Under the pieces are notes generated by a model. The model did no database searches. It was not told where the DNA came from and was given only the letters and a program-made list of their open reading frames with translations. The translations under genes and the position numbers were made by a program. DNA of 11,905 bases from DASZGI01 sp035938995 (GTDB lineage Bacteria > Actinomycetota > Actinomycetes > Streptomycetales > Catenulisporaceae), in assembly GCF_035938995.1 (NCBI RefSeq), contig NZ_DASZGI010000201.1:1-11905 (forward strand). The letters are read 5' to 3'. This document shows positions 1 to 6,597 of the stretch, piece by piece. Each line of letters opens with the position of its first letter. Within the stretch, counting starts at the first letter, position 1.

Positions 1-876
1 GTCCTCCGGGGTGCCCGAGCGCACCGGACGGGTCTCCGTGGGGCCCGCCGGGCCGCCGGCCTTCGCCTTGAACGCGCCGAACAGGATGCCGGTCAGCGGC
101 CGGCCCATCGCCGCGGCCATCAGCCGGGTCAGAATCGTTCCGGAGGCGCCGACGAGCGTCCCTGCGACGATCAGCAGAGTGTTGCCGAGCACGTAGCCCG
201 AGGCCGCCACGGTGAGGCCGGTGAAGGCGTTCAGCAGCGAGATCACGATCGGCACGTCCGCGCCGCCGACCGGCAGCACGAACAGCACGCCGAGGCCGAG
301 CGCGACGATGAACAGGGCGACCAACAGACCGGTCGACCGCACCGGGACCGACGTGACCGCGAGCGCGATCGCCGCGACGAACACCCCGACCGACAGGTAC
401 CGCCCGGCCGGGAGGATCACCGGCCGCGTGGTCATCAGCTCCTGGAGCTTGGCGAAGGTGATCATCGAGCCGGCGAACGAGACCGCGCCCACCAGGACCG
501 TGAAGACGGTGGCGGTCTGGTCGCCCGAGCTGATCGAGGAGGAGTTCCCCGCCAGCCGCAGGAACTCGACGAGAGCCACGATCGCCGCGGCGCCGCCGCC
601 GACACCATTGAAGATCGCGACGAGCTGCGGCATCGCGGTCATCTTCACGCGCGTCGCCGCCGGGACGCCGATCACCGTGCCGACGGCTACGGCGCCGAGG
701 ATCAGGCCGATGTGCTGGAGGTGGCCGGTGCTCAGGACCAGGATCACCGCGAGCAGCGCGCCCGCAGCGCCGGCCCAGTTGCCGTAGCGGGCAGTCTTAG
801 GCGCAGACAGTCCCTTAAGCGCGAGGATGAAGCAGACTGCCGCGATGAGGTAGCCGAACTCGGTTCCGCTGCTCAC
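1..876 (-). CDS. pntB: NAD(P) transhydrogenase subunit beta, 3' end outside window
   Basis: This is the beta subunit of proton-translocating transhydrogenase, a membrane protein that couples hydride transfer between NADH and NADP+ to proton movement. The first 292 codons are visible, roughly 60% of a usual PntB. The GTG start overlaps the pntA2 stop as GTGA, so the two genes are translationally coupled. Translating the minus strand gives a series of hydrophobic helices with family landmarks: GYLIAAVCFILALKGLS at the N-terminus, then PQLVAIFNGVGGGAAAIVAL, SFAGSMITFAKLQELM, GGADVPIVISLLNAFTG and NTLLIVAGTLVGASGTILTR. These make up membrane domain II. The NADP-binding domain III would start just beyond the left edge, where the polar linker TETRPVRSGTPED is reached. 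No frameshift or missing landmark is seen in the visible part. Confidence 0.95.
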   Translation of the reverse strand, partial: MSSGTEFGYLIAAVCFILALKGLSAPKTARYGNWAGAAGALLAVILVLSTGHLQHIGLILGAVAVGTVIGVPAATRVKMTAMPQLVAIFNGVGGGAAAIVALVEFLRLAGNSSSISSGDQTATVFTVLVGAVSFAGSMITFAKLQELMTTRPVILPAGRYLSVGVFVAAIALAVTSVPVRSTGLLVALFIVALGLGVLFVLPVGGADVPIVISLLNAFTGLTVAASGYVLGNTLLIVAGTLVGASGTILTRLMAAAMGRPLTGILFGAFKAKAGGPAGPTETRPVRSGTPED

Positions 877-1181
877 TTGCCGCCACCGCCTCCGCGCCGC
901 GCCGAGAACATCCGCAGCATCCGGTCGGTGACGACGAAGCCGCCGACCATGTTGACCGTGCCCAGGACCACGGCGATCACGCCGAGGGTGATCTGGACCG
1001 GGCCGGACGAGGCGCCGAGGATCAGGATGGCGCCGACCAGGACCACGCCGTGGATGGCGTTGGCCCCCGACATCAGGGGCGTGTGCAGGGTGGAGGAGAC
1101 CTTGGAGACCACCTCGAAGCCCACGAACACCGCGAGCACGAAGATGGTCAGCAGACCTACGCCGCCGATCTGGTTCGCCAC
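873..1181 (-). CDS. pntA2: NAD(P) transhydrogenase subunit alpha part 2 (membrane)
   Basis: This 102-residue membrane subunit (the PntAB/PntA2 type) supplies the first helices of the transhydrogenase proton channel. The start is the GTG giving (M)ANQIGGVGLL, preceded by the ribosome site AAGGGGAG; longer readings upstream in this frame are shadows of pntA1. Three hydrophobic helices are visible. The signature SSTLHTPLMSGANAIHG, highly conserved in this subunit, sits around residues 28-45. The tail ends in a positively charged RR and a glycine run. The gene lies 5 nt after the pntA1 stop and shares GTGA with pntB, so all three are one operon. The separation of alpha into two polypeptides is common in actinobacteria and Rhodospirillum. 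Confidence 0.95.
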   Translation of the reverse strand: MANQIGGVGLLTIFVLAVFVGFEVVSKVSSTLHTPLMSGANAIHGVVLVGAILILGASSGPVQITLGVIAVVLGTVNMVGGFVVTDRMLRMFSARRGGGGGK

Positions 1182-1186
1182 CGTAC

Positions 1187-2326
1187 CTACTCCCCTTGCT
1201 CTCGCTGGTCGGGTTCCTCCGCCAGGGCACGGCGGACGCCGTCGTGCACGATTTCGCCCCCGGCGGTGACCCGGCAGCCGACCAGGATCTCGTCGTCGGC
1301 CTCGCCGTCCCGCAGCAGCCTGATGAACGCTGTCTGGTTCGCGCCGTAGAGCTTGCTGGCGTGCACCGGCAGCTGGGAGGGGACGTCCGCGCCGCCCCAC
1401 ACCGTCACGCCGCCGTGCACGTTCGTCTCACCAGGCTTGGACAGCTCGCAGTTGCCGCCGCTCTGTGCGGCGAGATCAACGACCACGGAGCCGGGCCGCA
1501 TCGCGGCGACCATCGACTCGGTCAGCAGCAGCGGCGCCTGCCGCCCAGGGATCGCCGCGGTAGTGATCACGACGTCCGACTCGGCGACGTAGGGCGCGAG
1601 CGCGGCGTGCTGGCGCTCGGCGAAGTCAGCGCTCTGGCTCTTCGCGTAGCCGCCCGCGCCCTCCTGGGTCTCCAGGTCGAGGCTGACGAACGTGGCGCCG
1701 AGCGAGCGCACCTCGTCGGCGGCCGCGGCTCGCACGTCATAACCGCTGACGACCGCGCCGAGCCGGCGAGCCGTCGCGATCGCCTGAAGACCGGCCACGC
1801 CCGCACCGAGCACGAGCACCCGGGCCGGCGGGATGGTACCCGCCGCAGTCATGAACAAAGGGAAGAATCGGGGCAAAAGGTCTGCACCCACAAGCGCCGC
1901 GCGATATCCGGCGACGAGGGCTTGGGATGACAGCGCGTCCATGCTCTGCGCGCGGGAGATCCGCGGGAGCAGTTCGAGAGCGTATGCGCTGATTCCCTGG
2001 TCGCGGGCGGAGCGCACGGCGCGCGCTTCTTGGAACGGATTGAGCATTCCCACCAGATTGGCGCCGGAGGGTAGCGCCTGGATCACCGGGAGTTCCGGAG
2101 GGTTGACCACGGCGAGCACGTCGCTGTTCTCGGCGACCTGCTCTGCCGAGTCCGCGATTTCGGCTCCCGCGGCGCGGTAGTCCTCGTCGGAAGCGTGCAG
2201 GTGCCGGCCGGCGCCGGTCTGCACGGTCACGGTAGAGCCGTCGCCGCACAGCGAGGCGACCGCCTCGGGCGGCAGCGCGACTCTGCGCTCGCCCGGTCTG
2301 ATCTCCGTCAGCACACCGATACGCAT
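1187..2326 (-). CDS. pntA1: NAD(P) transhydrogenase subunit alpha part 1 (NAD(H)-binding)
   Basis: This 379-residue soluble subunit is domain I, which binds NAD(H) on the cytoplasmic face and passes hydride to the NADP site of PntB. It opens with the alanine dehydrogenase/PNT N-terminal signature MRIGVLTEIRPGERRVAL. The conserved RAQSMD stretch is at residues 125-130. A Rossmann nucleotide loop GAGVAG is at 174-179, followed by the acidic end of strand 2 in SGYDVRA. The segment VITTAAIPGRQAP (253-265) and VVVDLAAQSGGN (281-292) are standard family blocks. Length fits the split-alpha type. The ATG at 2326 has no strong Shine-Dalgarno, and a short GTACC/GGTAC inverted repeat lies 11-24 nt upstream. 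First gene of the operon. Confidence 0.96.
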   Translation of the reverse strand: MRIGVLTEIRPGERRVALPPEAVASLCGDGSTVTVQTGAGRHLHASDEDYRAAGAEIADSAEQVAENSDVLAVVNPPELPVIQALPSGANLVGMLNPFQEARAVRSARDQGISAYALELLPRISRAQSMDALSSQALVAGYRAALVGADLLPRFFPLFMTAAGTIPPARVLVLGAGVAGLQAIATARRLGAVVSGYDVRAAAADEVRSLGATFVSLDLETQEGAGGYAKSQSADFAERQHAALAPYVAESDVVITTAAIPGRQAPLLLTESMVAAMRPGSVVVDLAAQSGGNCELSKPGETNVHGGVTVWGGADVPSQLPVHASKLYGANQTAFIRLLRDGEADDEILVGCRVTAGGEIVHDGVRRALAEEPDQREQGE

Positions 2327-2652
2327 GGCGAGAACCGTACCGGCGGGTACGAAAGCACGGAAGGGGCGGCGCTAAAGAAGTGCCTGGTCGGCGTGTCACA
2401 CGGCTGATCGCGACGCGCCAGCGGCGCTCAACCGGCCGCCGGCCGCCCAAACGCTCGAATATGTCACAGAGTGGACGACCTGCGCCAGACGCGGTTTCCG
2501 CACCCCGCGCCACCGGGTAACCCGCTAGAAGACAGCGGATCAGGCTACGCTGGTGCCCGGAAGTGGTCTCACGCCACATGACGCGGTCCGGCAGCCCGAT
2601 CCGACGACGGGCCGGCCGGCGCGTCGGTTCGCGTCGGAGGGGAAAGGTCGGG
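2327..2652. other. Intergenic region between divergent pntA1 and the PH-domain cluster
   Basis: No convincing gene is seen in these 326 nt. The region must hold divergent promoters. On the plus strand, TACGCT at 2546-2551 fits the actinobacterial -10 pattern TAnnnT, but no good -35 is at the right distance. A palindrome CGGGT-A-ACCCG lies at 2514-2524. A short inverted repeat GTACC-N4-GGTAC lies at 2337-2350, close to the pntA1 start, where a repressor could act. I could not identify a convincing sigma-70-type promoter for pntA1. Confidence 0.4.
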
Positions 2653-2826
2653 ATGGCAATGCCGAAAGCCAAGCCGGCGATCCAGTGGGGAATCGTGCTC
2701 TTCGCGATCTTCTGGATCGTGCACGACCCGACTACGACCACGAGGATGGTCGGTGACGTGTTCACGTTCATATCGACCTTCTTCCACTCGATAGGGAACG
2801 TGATCAGCTTCCACGCCAACGGCTGA
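2653..2826 (+). CDS. 57-residue single-pass membrane peptide, unknown function
   Basis: I do not recognise a named family. The ATG at 2653 follows a purine-rich ribosome site (GGAGGGGAAAGG, 2636-2647); a second ATG two codons later could also serve. Residues 1-10 are short and basic (KAK), 11-24 form one hydrophobic helix (QWGIVLFAIFWIVH), a threonine-rich turn follows (PTTTT), and 34-52 (GDVFTFISTFFHSIGNVIS) look like a second, amphipathic or membrane-lying helix. The stop is only 5 nt before the PH-domain membrane protein, so the two are almost certainly co-transcribed. This suggests a small partner of that protein. An upstream extension to 2563 exists but is arginine-rich and has no ribosome site, so I excluded it. 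Confidence 0.72.
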   Translation: MAMPKAKPAIQWGIVLFAIFWIVHDPTTTTRMVGDVFTFISTFFHSIGNVISFHANG

Positions 2827-2831
2827 GCGCC

Positions 2832-3611
2832 GTGTTCACGTCCTACGAGCCGAGCCAGATCTCGAAGAACATATCGCGGCAACTGGACCCGACCGAGAAG
2901 GTGATGATCGCCCGGCGGTTCCACTGGGCGACGCTCCTGCAGCCGGTCGCGCTGGTCGTCCTCGGGATCTTCGTGACCATCGCGGTCGATGTGGTGCTGC
3001 CGACCCACGGGCGCAACTCGCACGCGCTGGCGTGGGCGCTGTGGGGTTTGTGGCTGCTGTGGGTGTTCCACGCGATCTTCGGGATCGGCAAGGCGCGCAC
3101 GATGCTGAGCGGCAACCGCACCAACGTCCTCATCGCGCTGGTCATCCTCGTCGGCGTTGGCTACCTGCTGTCCCGGCTGGCCTCGGACAAGCGGTACGGA
3201 GCCGGCGGGATCCTGCTGCTGGTGCTGCTCGCGGTGGTCGCCTGGGCGGTGTACCAGATCGCGGAGTGGGCGGACCGCTACTTCGTGCTCACCAACAAGC
3301 GCATCGTCGTGATCGAAGGCATCATCAACACCACCGTGCGCTCGATGCCGGTGCCCAAGCTGACCGACATGGCATACCGGCGCACCGCTACCGGCCGCGC
3401 CCTCGGGTACGGACTCTTCGACGTGGAGTCGGCGGGCCAGGACCAGGCGCTGAAGATCATGAATTTCGTGCCGAACCCGGAGTTCACCAACCTGCAGATC
3501 TCCAGCCTGCTGTTCGGCTCGAAGACGCCGGACCCGAAGAACATCGCGCTGACCGGACAGGTCAACCCGGCCACCGGGAACATGTCGATCACCGGGCAGA
3601 TGGACGGATAG
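2832..3611 (+). CDS. Four-helix membrane protein with bacterial PH domain
   Basis: This 259-residue protein begins at a GTG, 5 nt after the preceding small gene. Four hydrophobic helices are visible at about residues 35-53, 64-84, 98-115 and 125-143. After them, at about 146-225, comes a bacterial pleckstrin-homology-like segment (YdbS/DUF304 type): WADRYFVLTNKRIVVIEGI is the classic opening strand pair of this fold, followed by the VRSMPVPKLTDMAYRR and LGYGLFDVESAGQ strands. The hydrophilic C-terminus (230-259) contains two similar echoes, ALTGQ and SITGQ. Known bacterial PH-domain membrane proteins are mostly of unknown role. Some are linked to envelope or stress functions, which I cannot show here. 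No catalytic motif is seen. Confidence 0.85.
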   Translation: MFTSYEPSQISKNISRQLDPTEKVMIARRFHWATLLQPVALVVLGIFVTIAVDVVLPTHGRNSHALAWALWGLWLLWVFHAIFGIGKARTMLSGNRTNVLIALVILVGVGYLLSRLASDKRYGAGGILLLVLLAVVAWAVYQIAEWADRYFVLTNKRIVVIEGIINTTVRSMPVPKLTDMAYRRTATGRALGYGLFDVESAGQDQALKIMNFVPNPEFTNLQISSLLFGSKTPDPKNIALTGQVNPATGNMSITGQMDG

Positions 3612-3621
3612 CCTGGGGCCC

Positions 3622-3921
3622 GTGATCCGACACATCGTGATGATGAAGCTCAAGGACGGCCTCGGCCGGGACGACCCGGGTGTGGTGGCCGCCGCGGACG
3701 CCTTGACGGCGCTCGGCCCCGCCCTAGAGCCGGTGCGGCACTGGGAGACGCACTGGTGCTTCGGCTCCCGGCCGGTCTCCAACGACTTCGTGCTGATCTG
3801 CGACGTCGACGACGAGGCGGCGCTCCAGGCCTATCTCACCGACCCGGAGCACCGCAAAGTAGCGGCGGGACTCGCCGAGCACTTCGTCCTGTCCGTCGCG
3901 GACTTCTCCTACGCGGCCTGA
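3622..3921 (+). CDS. Dabb (stress-responsive A/B barrel) domain protein
   Basis: This 99-residue protein starts at a GTG 10 nt after the PH-domain gene. The opening IRHIVMMKLKDG, the mid-protein pattern LEPVRHWETHWCFGSRPVSNDFVLICDVDDEAAL and the ending YLTDPEHRKVA...VADFSY are the characteristic layout of the Dabb ferredoxin-like fold. Members usually form dimers; some are plant stress proteins and others are small cyclases or dehydratases, so no reaction can be assigned. Spacing suggests it is the third member of the plus-strand cluster. Its last 13 nt overlap the 3' end of the convergent minus-strand gene, so both stop codons lie inside the other gene. Confidence 0.85.
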   Translation: MIRHIVMMKLKDGLGRDDPGVVAAADALTALGPALEPVRHWETHWCFGSRPVSNDFVLICDVDDEAALQAYLTDPEHRKVAAGLAEHFVLSVADFSYAA

Positions 3922-4253
3922 GACTGCACAGCCCGACCCTGGACAGCCTGACCCCGCACAGCCTGAGACTGCGCGGCTTCAGATTCAGATCCCGCGATCA
4001 GATCGGCCGGCACCGCGTCCAGCGTCCGCAAGATCGCCTCGGCCAGCGCCCGGGCGGCGTCGGCGGTCAACTCGACGGCGACCCGGGCGCCCGGACCGCG
4101 GCCGGGGTTGCGCAGGTCGATGTTGAGCGTGTGCTCCGCGGTGGCGTGGACCGGGTGGTCGAAGTACACGGTGCCCTCGGTCAGGGGGAACCAGCCTTCT
4201 GCGCCCTTCCCGCTGCCCGCGACGTCGATCTTCTCGGTGATGTAGGTGCACAC
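3909..4253 (-). CDS. Small MCTY-type protein (probably DUF6295 family) with repeat-built tail
   Basis: This 114-residue protein starts at GTG-TGC-ACC, giving (M)CTYITEKIDVAGSGKGAEGW. A conserved actinobacterial small-protein family begins in this way; I recall it as DUF6295 but could not check. The core (about residues 1-90) contains WFPLTEGTVYFDHPVH, HTLNIDLRNPGRGPGARVAVELT and an alanine-rich C-terminal helix. From about residue 90 the tail changes to low complexity: pentapeptide units AQSQA, VRGQA, VQGRA, VQSQA, matching a 15-bp DNA repeat. The gene starts 11 nt after the hydrolase gene and is probably its operon partner. Its last 13 nt overlap the end of the convergent Dabb gene. Function unknown. 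Confidence 0.75.
   Translation of the reverse strand: MCTYITEKIDVAGSGKGAEGWFPLTEGTVYFDHPVHATAEHTLNIDLRNPGRGPGARVAVELTADAARALAEAILRTLDAVPADLIAGSESEAAQSQAVRGQAVQGRAVQSQAA
3917..3991. repeat. 15-bp imperfect tandem repeat, five units
   Basis: Five consecutive 15-nt units are readable: CCTGAGACTGCACAG (3917), CCCGACCCTGGACAG (3932), CCTGACCCCGCACAG (3947), CCTGAGACTGCGCGG (3962) and a more diverged CTTCAGATTCAGATC (3977). Units 1 and 4 differ at only two positions. The period is a multiple of three, so on the minus strand it encodes five-residue repeats at the end of the small MCTY-type protein. The first unit also holds the stop codon of the convergent Dabb gene. Confidence 0.75.
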
Positions 4254-4264
4254 GGGGCGGCTCC

Positions 4265-5032
4265 TCAGGCGCTCAGGTGCTTCGAGAAGAAGGCGTTGAT
4301 CCGCTCCCAGCCGTCCTTGGCGGCTTCGGGGCGGAACGCCGTGCGCTCGACCATGAAGAAGGCGTGTCCGGCCCCTTCGTAGCTGTGCGACTCGAAGCTC
4401 TTGCCGTACTTCGCCAGCAGCTGCTCGAGCTCGACGACCTGATCGGGCGAGGGGTAGCGGTCGTCGGCGCCGAACAGGCCCAGCAGCGGGCAGCGCAGGT
4501 CGGGCAGCTTGTCGTAGAGCGGGACGATGTTGTTCTTGGGCATGCCCTCGATGCCGGACGGGTCGCCGGTGACGAACGCGCCATAGCAGTCGACCGCCGC
4601 GTCGAGCGGGAGGCTGCACGCGGCGAGGACCGACTGGCGGCCGCCCGAGCAGTACCCGATGACGCCGATCTTGCCGTTGGAGTTGGGCAGCGCGCGCAGG
4701 AAGTCGGCTCCGCCCGAGACGTCGCCGACCAGCCGGTCGTCGGGAACCCCGCCCTTGGCCCGGCCGGCCGCCGCGGCGTCGTCGGGGGCGGCGCCCGGCG
4801 CGTCGTGCCAGTACAGGTTCGGCATCACGGCGTTGAAGCCGAGGTGGCCGAACCGGCGGACGATTTCCTTGGTGGCGTCGTCGTATGCGGGCATGTGGTG
4901 GATGACGACCACGCCGCCGCGCGGTGCGGGGTCGGCCACCAGGGCCGCGTAGGCCTCGATCTGCGCGCCGTCGTGTCCGGGGATCATCACGGTGCCGGAG
5001 GTGAACGCTCCGGTGAGGTGTGCTTCGGTCAT
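4265..5032 (-). CDS. Dienelactone hydrolase family alpha/beta hydrolase
   Basis: This 255-residue cytosolic hydrolase belongs to the dienelactone hydrolase family. The triad is intact: nucleophile Cys128 in GYCSGG, Asp191 in FGADDRYPS, and His223 in GAGHAFF. The ATG at 5032 is preceded by GGCAGGATGGGG, a plausible ribosome site. In Pseudomonas dienelactone hydrolase, Glu36 holds the nucleophile Cys in check, and Arg81 and Arg206 bind the substrate carboxylate. Here the aligned stretch reads VVIHHMPAYDD, with His46 at the Glu position, and neither arginine is evident (NLYWHD; GAGHAFFMVER). So the substrate is probably not dienelactone, and I leave it unnamed. The MCTY-type gene follows 11 nt downstream in the same operon. 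Confidence 0.9.
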   Translation of the reverse strand: MTEAHLTGAFTSGTVMIPGHDGAQIEAYAALVADPAPRGGVVVIHHMPAYDDATKEIVRRFGHLGFNAVMPNLYWHDAPGAAPDDAAAAGRAKGGVPDDRLVGDVSGGADFLRALPNSNGKIGVIGYCSGGRQSVLAACSLPLDAAVDCYGAFVTGDPSGIEGMPKNNIVPLYDKLPDLRCPLLGLFGADDRYPSPDQVVELEQLLAKYGKSFESHSYEGAGHAFFMVERTAFRPEAAKDGWERINAFFSKHLSA

Positions 5033-5110
5033 GGCCCCATCCTGCCCCGGGGATCATGAGAACGCAGCGGCGGGGGCGCTTCCGTTTGGCGCCCTCGCTC
5101 CAGCTGCTGA

Positions 5111-5354
5111 TCAGGCGTGGTATTCGTCGTGCCGCGCGTAGAACTCAATCCACTTGTCCTCGCTCAGCGTCCGCTGCGCAGCAGCATCGTGTACTGGAAG
5201 AGGCCGAAGCGCCCCTCGGTGACACTGACGGGAGCGGCAAATCGCACGATCGATCCCGACCCATCGCGGCTCCGTCGCTGGCTCCGGCCGGATGGAAGTG
5301 CGCGCTGATCTCGGCGCCGCCCGCGATGAATCTCACAGACGTTCCCCGTCCCAT
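5111..5354 (-). pseudogene. Possible frameshifted small gene (cupin-like remnant?)
   Basis: After the uridine-kinase-like gene, coding-like sequence continues on the minus strand but changes frame twice. Segment one starts after a good ribosome site (GGCAGGGAG) and reads MGRGTSVRFIAGGAEISAHF, then HPAGASDGAAMGRD. Segment two, in another frame, reads GSIVRFAAPVSVTEGRFGLF followed by QYTMLLRSG. Segment three, in the third frame, reads RTLSEDKWIEFYARHDEYHA and ends at the TGA at 5113-5111. Each piece looks protein-like while the surrounding frames do not. The pieces vaguely resemble the start and end of small cupin proteins with the central barrel lost; this is a weak impression. Sequencing error is an alternative to decay. 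Confidence 0.3.
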
Positions 5355-5381
5355 ACTCCCTGCCCGAATCCGAATCCGAAC

Positions 5382-5930
5382 TCAGGCCCGCTCTATCAAT
5401 GCCGGATGCTTCGCGTCGTCCATCCGCACAACGAAATCCGCAGCGTTCTCCGGGTCCACCTCGTCTTGATAGCGCTGATATGCCGGGATTGTCCACGACT
5501 GTTCGAGAGGTGTGCGGCGCGCCAACGCCCCCGCCGACAGCGAGAGGTGCACGGTCACGTCCAGCGGCAGACCTCGCCCCAGCAGGAGCGCGCCGTCAAG
5601 CACCAGCACGCCGCCCGCGGCCAGGTCGACGTAGTCCGCACGTGTAGCCCGATCGGTCGCAGCGTCCCAGAGGGAGGGCAGGACGCGCCCGTTTCCGCCC
5701 GGCGCCAGCGGCCCGAAGACCTCGCGCTTCAGAGCCTCCGTATTAAGCCATTCGGAGTAGTAGACGTCCGGATCGGTGCGGCCGAACTCGAGGCGCAGCG
5801 ACGCGGGTCGCAGGAAGTCGTCGGCCGAGACGCGCAGCACCGGTCGCCCCCGCAGTCGCAGCGGATTCACGAGTTCGTCGGCCAAGCATCCCGGTGCCGC
5901 CGCCGGCGCGCCGTCGATGGCGACCCGCAC
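5382..5930 (-). CDS. Uridine-kinase-like protein with degenerate P-loop, possibly truncated at the N-terminus
   Basis: The 182-codon frame from the GTG at 5930 resembles actinobacterial proteins annotated as uridine kinase (P-loop NTPase fold). It starts at strand 1 (VRVAIDG) and continues through the P-loop position, here GAPAAAPGC (residues 7-15), which lacks the Lys-Ser/Thr of a working Walker A. Then come VSADDFLRPASLRLEFGRTD, DVYYSEWLN, a Walker-B-like strand VLVLDGALLLG (108-118), TVHLSLS with LARRT, and IPAYQRYQDEVDPENAADFV. No ribosome site precedes this GTG, and TGA stands immediately before it in frame. The sequence upstream of that TGA reads as the missing N-terminus, so this is either a recently broken gene or one that restarts. 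It lies downstream of the HxlR gene. Without the P-loop lysine, ATP-dependent kinase activity is doubtful. Confidence 0.7.
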   Translation of the reverse strand: MRVAIDGAPAAAPGCLADELVNPLRLRGRPVLRVSADDFLRPASLRLEFGRTDPDVYYSEWLNTEALKREVFGPLAPGGNGRVLPSLWDAATDRATRADYVDLAAGGVLVLDGALLLGRGLPLDVTVHLSLSAGALARRTPLEQSWTIPAYQRYQDEVDPENAADFVVRMDDAKHPALIERA

Positions 5931-6011
5931 TCAGGAGTCCCGAGGCTCACGCGCGATCCGGTCGGCGATCTGCTCGACCAGCAGGGCCGGGGAGATCGCG
6001 CGTGCTTTCAC
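5931..6011 (-). pseudogene. Detached N-terminal 26 codons of the uridine-kinase-like gene, closed by TGA
   Basis: From GTG at 6011-6009 the minus strand reads (M)KARAISPALLVEQIADR, then IAREPRDS, then TGA (5933-5931), and in the same frame continues VRVAIDG of the kinase-like protein. A helix of the form LVExIADRI just before the first strand is what I expect in this family, so the two parts were probably one frame of about 209 residues. One substitution (for example CGA to TGA, restoring PRDSRVRVAIDG) would join them. The GTG lies 22 nt after the HxlR stop, which fits an operon. The alternative is translational restart at the GTG directly after the TGA. Confidence 0.55.
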
Positions 6012-6033
6012 GACGACATCATCTCGAGAGCGA

Positions 6034-6519
6034 TCACCGCGAGCGCGGCGATTTCACCGAGACCTCGTCCAGCGGGACGTCGTGCCCTTCCTCGCACCGC
6101 ACCTGCACCGCCAGCGGGGCCCCGCAGCCTGAGTGCCGCAGCAGGAGCGGCGGCCCCTCTTCGCCGACAAGGTGCTGATCCCCCCACTGCCACAGCGCCA
6201 AGAGCACTGGCAGCAGGTCGGCCCCCGCGTCGGTGAGCACGTACTCGTGGCGCGTCCGCTTTCCCGGCTCCTGATACGGCCGGCGCTCGAGAAGCCCGGC
6301 GTCGACCAGCTCGCGCAGCCGGGCCGAGGCGACCGCGTCGGTGATTCCCACGCGGTCAGCGAAGTCGTCGAACCGGGTGGTGCCGTAGTAGGCCTCACGC
6401 ATCAGCAAGACCGCCGACCGCGTTCCCACCACGTCGAGCGTGCGCTTGATCGAGCAGCGTTCCGCCTTCCACGCGTCCCGGTCGGCCAGCACTCCCTCCA
6501 GCGTCATGACTCCGTCCAC
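6034..6519 (-). CDS. HxlR-type winged-helix transcriptional regulator
   Basis: This 161-residue DNA-binding protein starts at the GTG at 6519, six nt after the ribosome site AGGAGAGG; ATG at 6507 is an alternative. Cys22 in the N-terminal CSIKRTLDVVG matches the conserved redox-sensing cysteine position of HxlR proteins. The winged helix runs from about 28 to 115: SAVLLMREAYYGTTRFDDF, RVGITDAVASARLRELVDAG (recognition region) and LLERRPYQEPG with TRHEYVLTDAGADLLPV (wing). A C-terminal extension with Cys132 and Cys142 (HSGCGAP, VRCEEGH) resembles a worn zinc-ribbon seen in related regulators. It is divergent from the drug exporter and probably controls it through the palindrome at 6608-6637. 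A weak -10 (TAAGAT, minus strand, 6578-6573) could drive it. Confidence 0.9.
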   Translation of the reverse strand: MDGVMTLEGVLADRDAWKAERCSIKRTLDVVGTRSAVLLMREAYYGTTRFDDFADRVGITDAVASARLRELVDAGLLERRPYQEPGKRTRHEYVLTDAGADLLPVLLALWQWGDQHLVGEEGPPLLLRHSGCGAPLAVQVRCEEGHDVPLDEVSVKSPRSR

Positions 6520-6597
6520 CGCGCACCTCTCCTCATGCCGACGTGCACTTTCTCCGAGCCGCACTTGTGGCCATCTTAAGCGCGCGCCCCATCTGCC

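Noticed and set aside
212..787. Long plus-strand frame across the left end
   Set aside because: It is antisense to pntB, whose minus-strand translation has clear family landmarks; the plus-strand product is Arg/Thr/Pro-rich noise.
1737..3782. 681-codon minus-strand frame
   Set aside because: It crosses pntA1 out of frame and runs antisense through the PH-domain cluster; its Arg/Gly/His-rich composition is typical of shadow frames in GC-rich DNA.
4277..5059. 260-codon plus-strand frame opposite the hydrolase
   Set aside because: It is the mirror of the dienelactone-hydrolase-like gene, which has an intact triad on the minus strand.
5366..5380. Triplicated GATTCG-like hexamer after the uridine-kinase-like stop
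   Set aside because: Only three short copies, too little to suggest function; noted as a simple-sequence tract.
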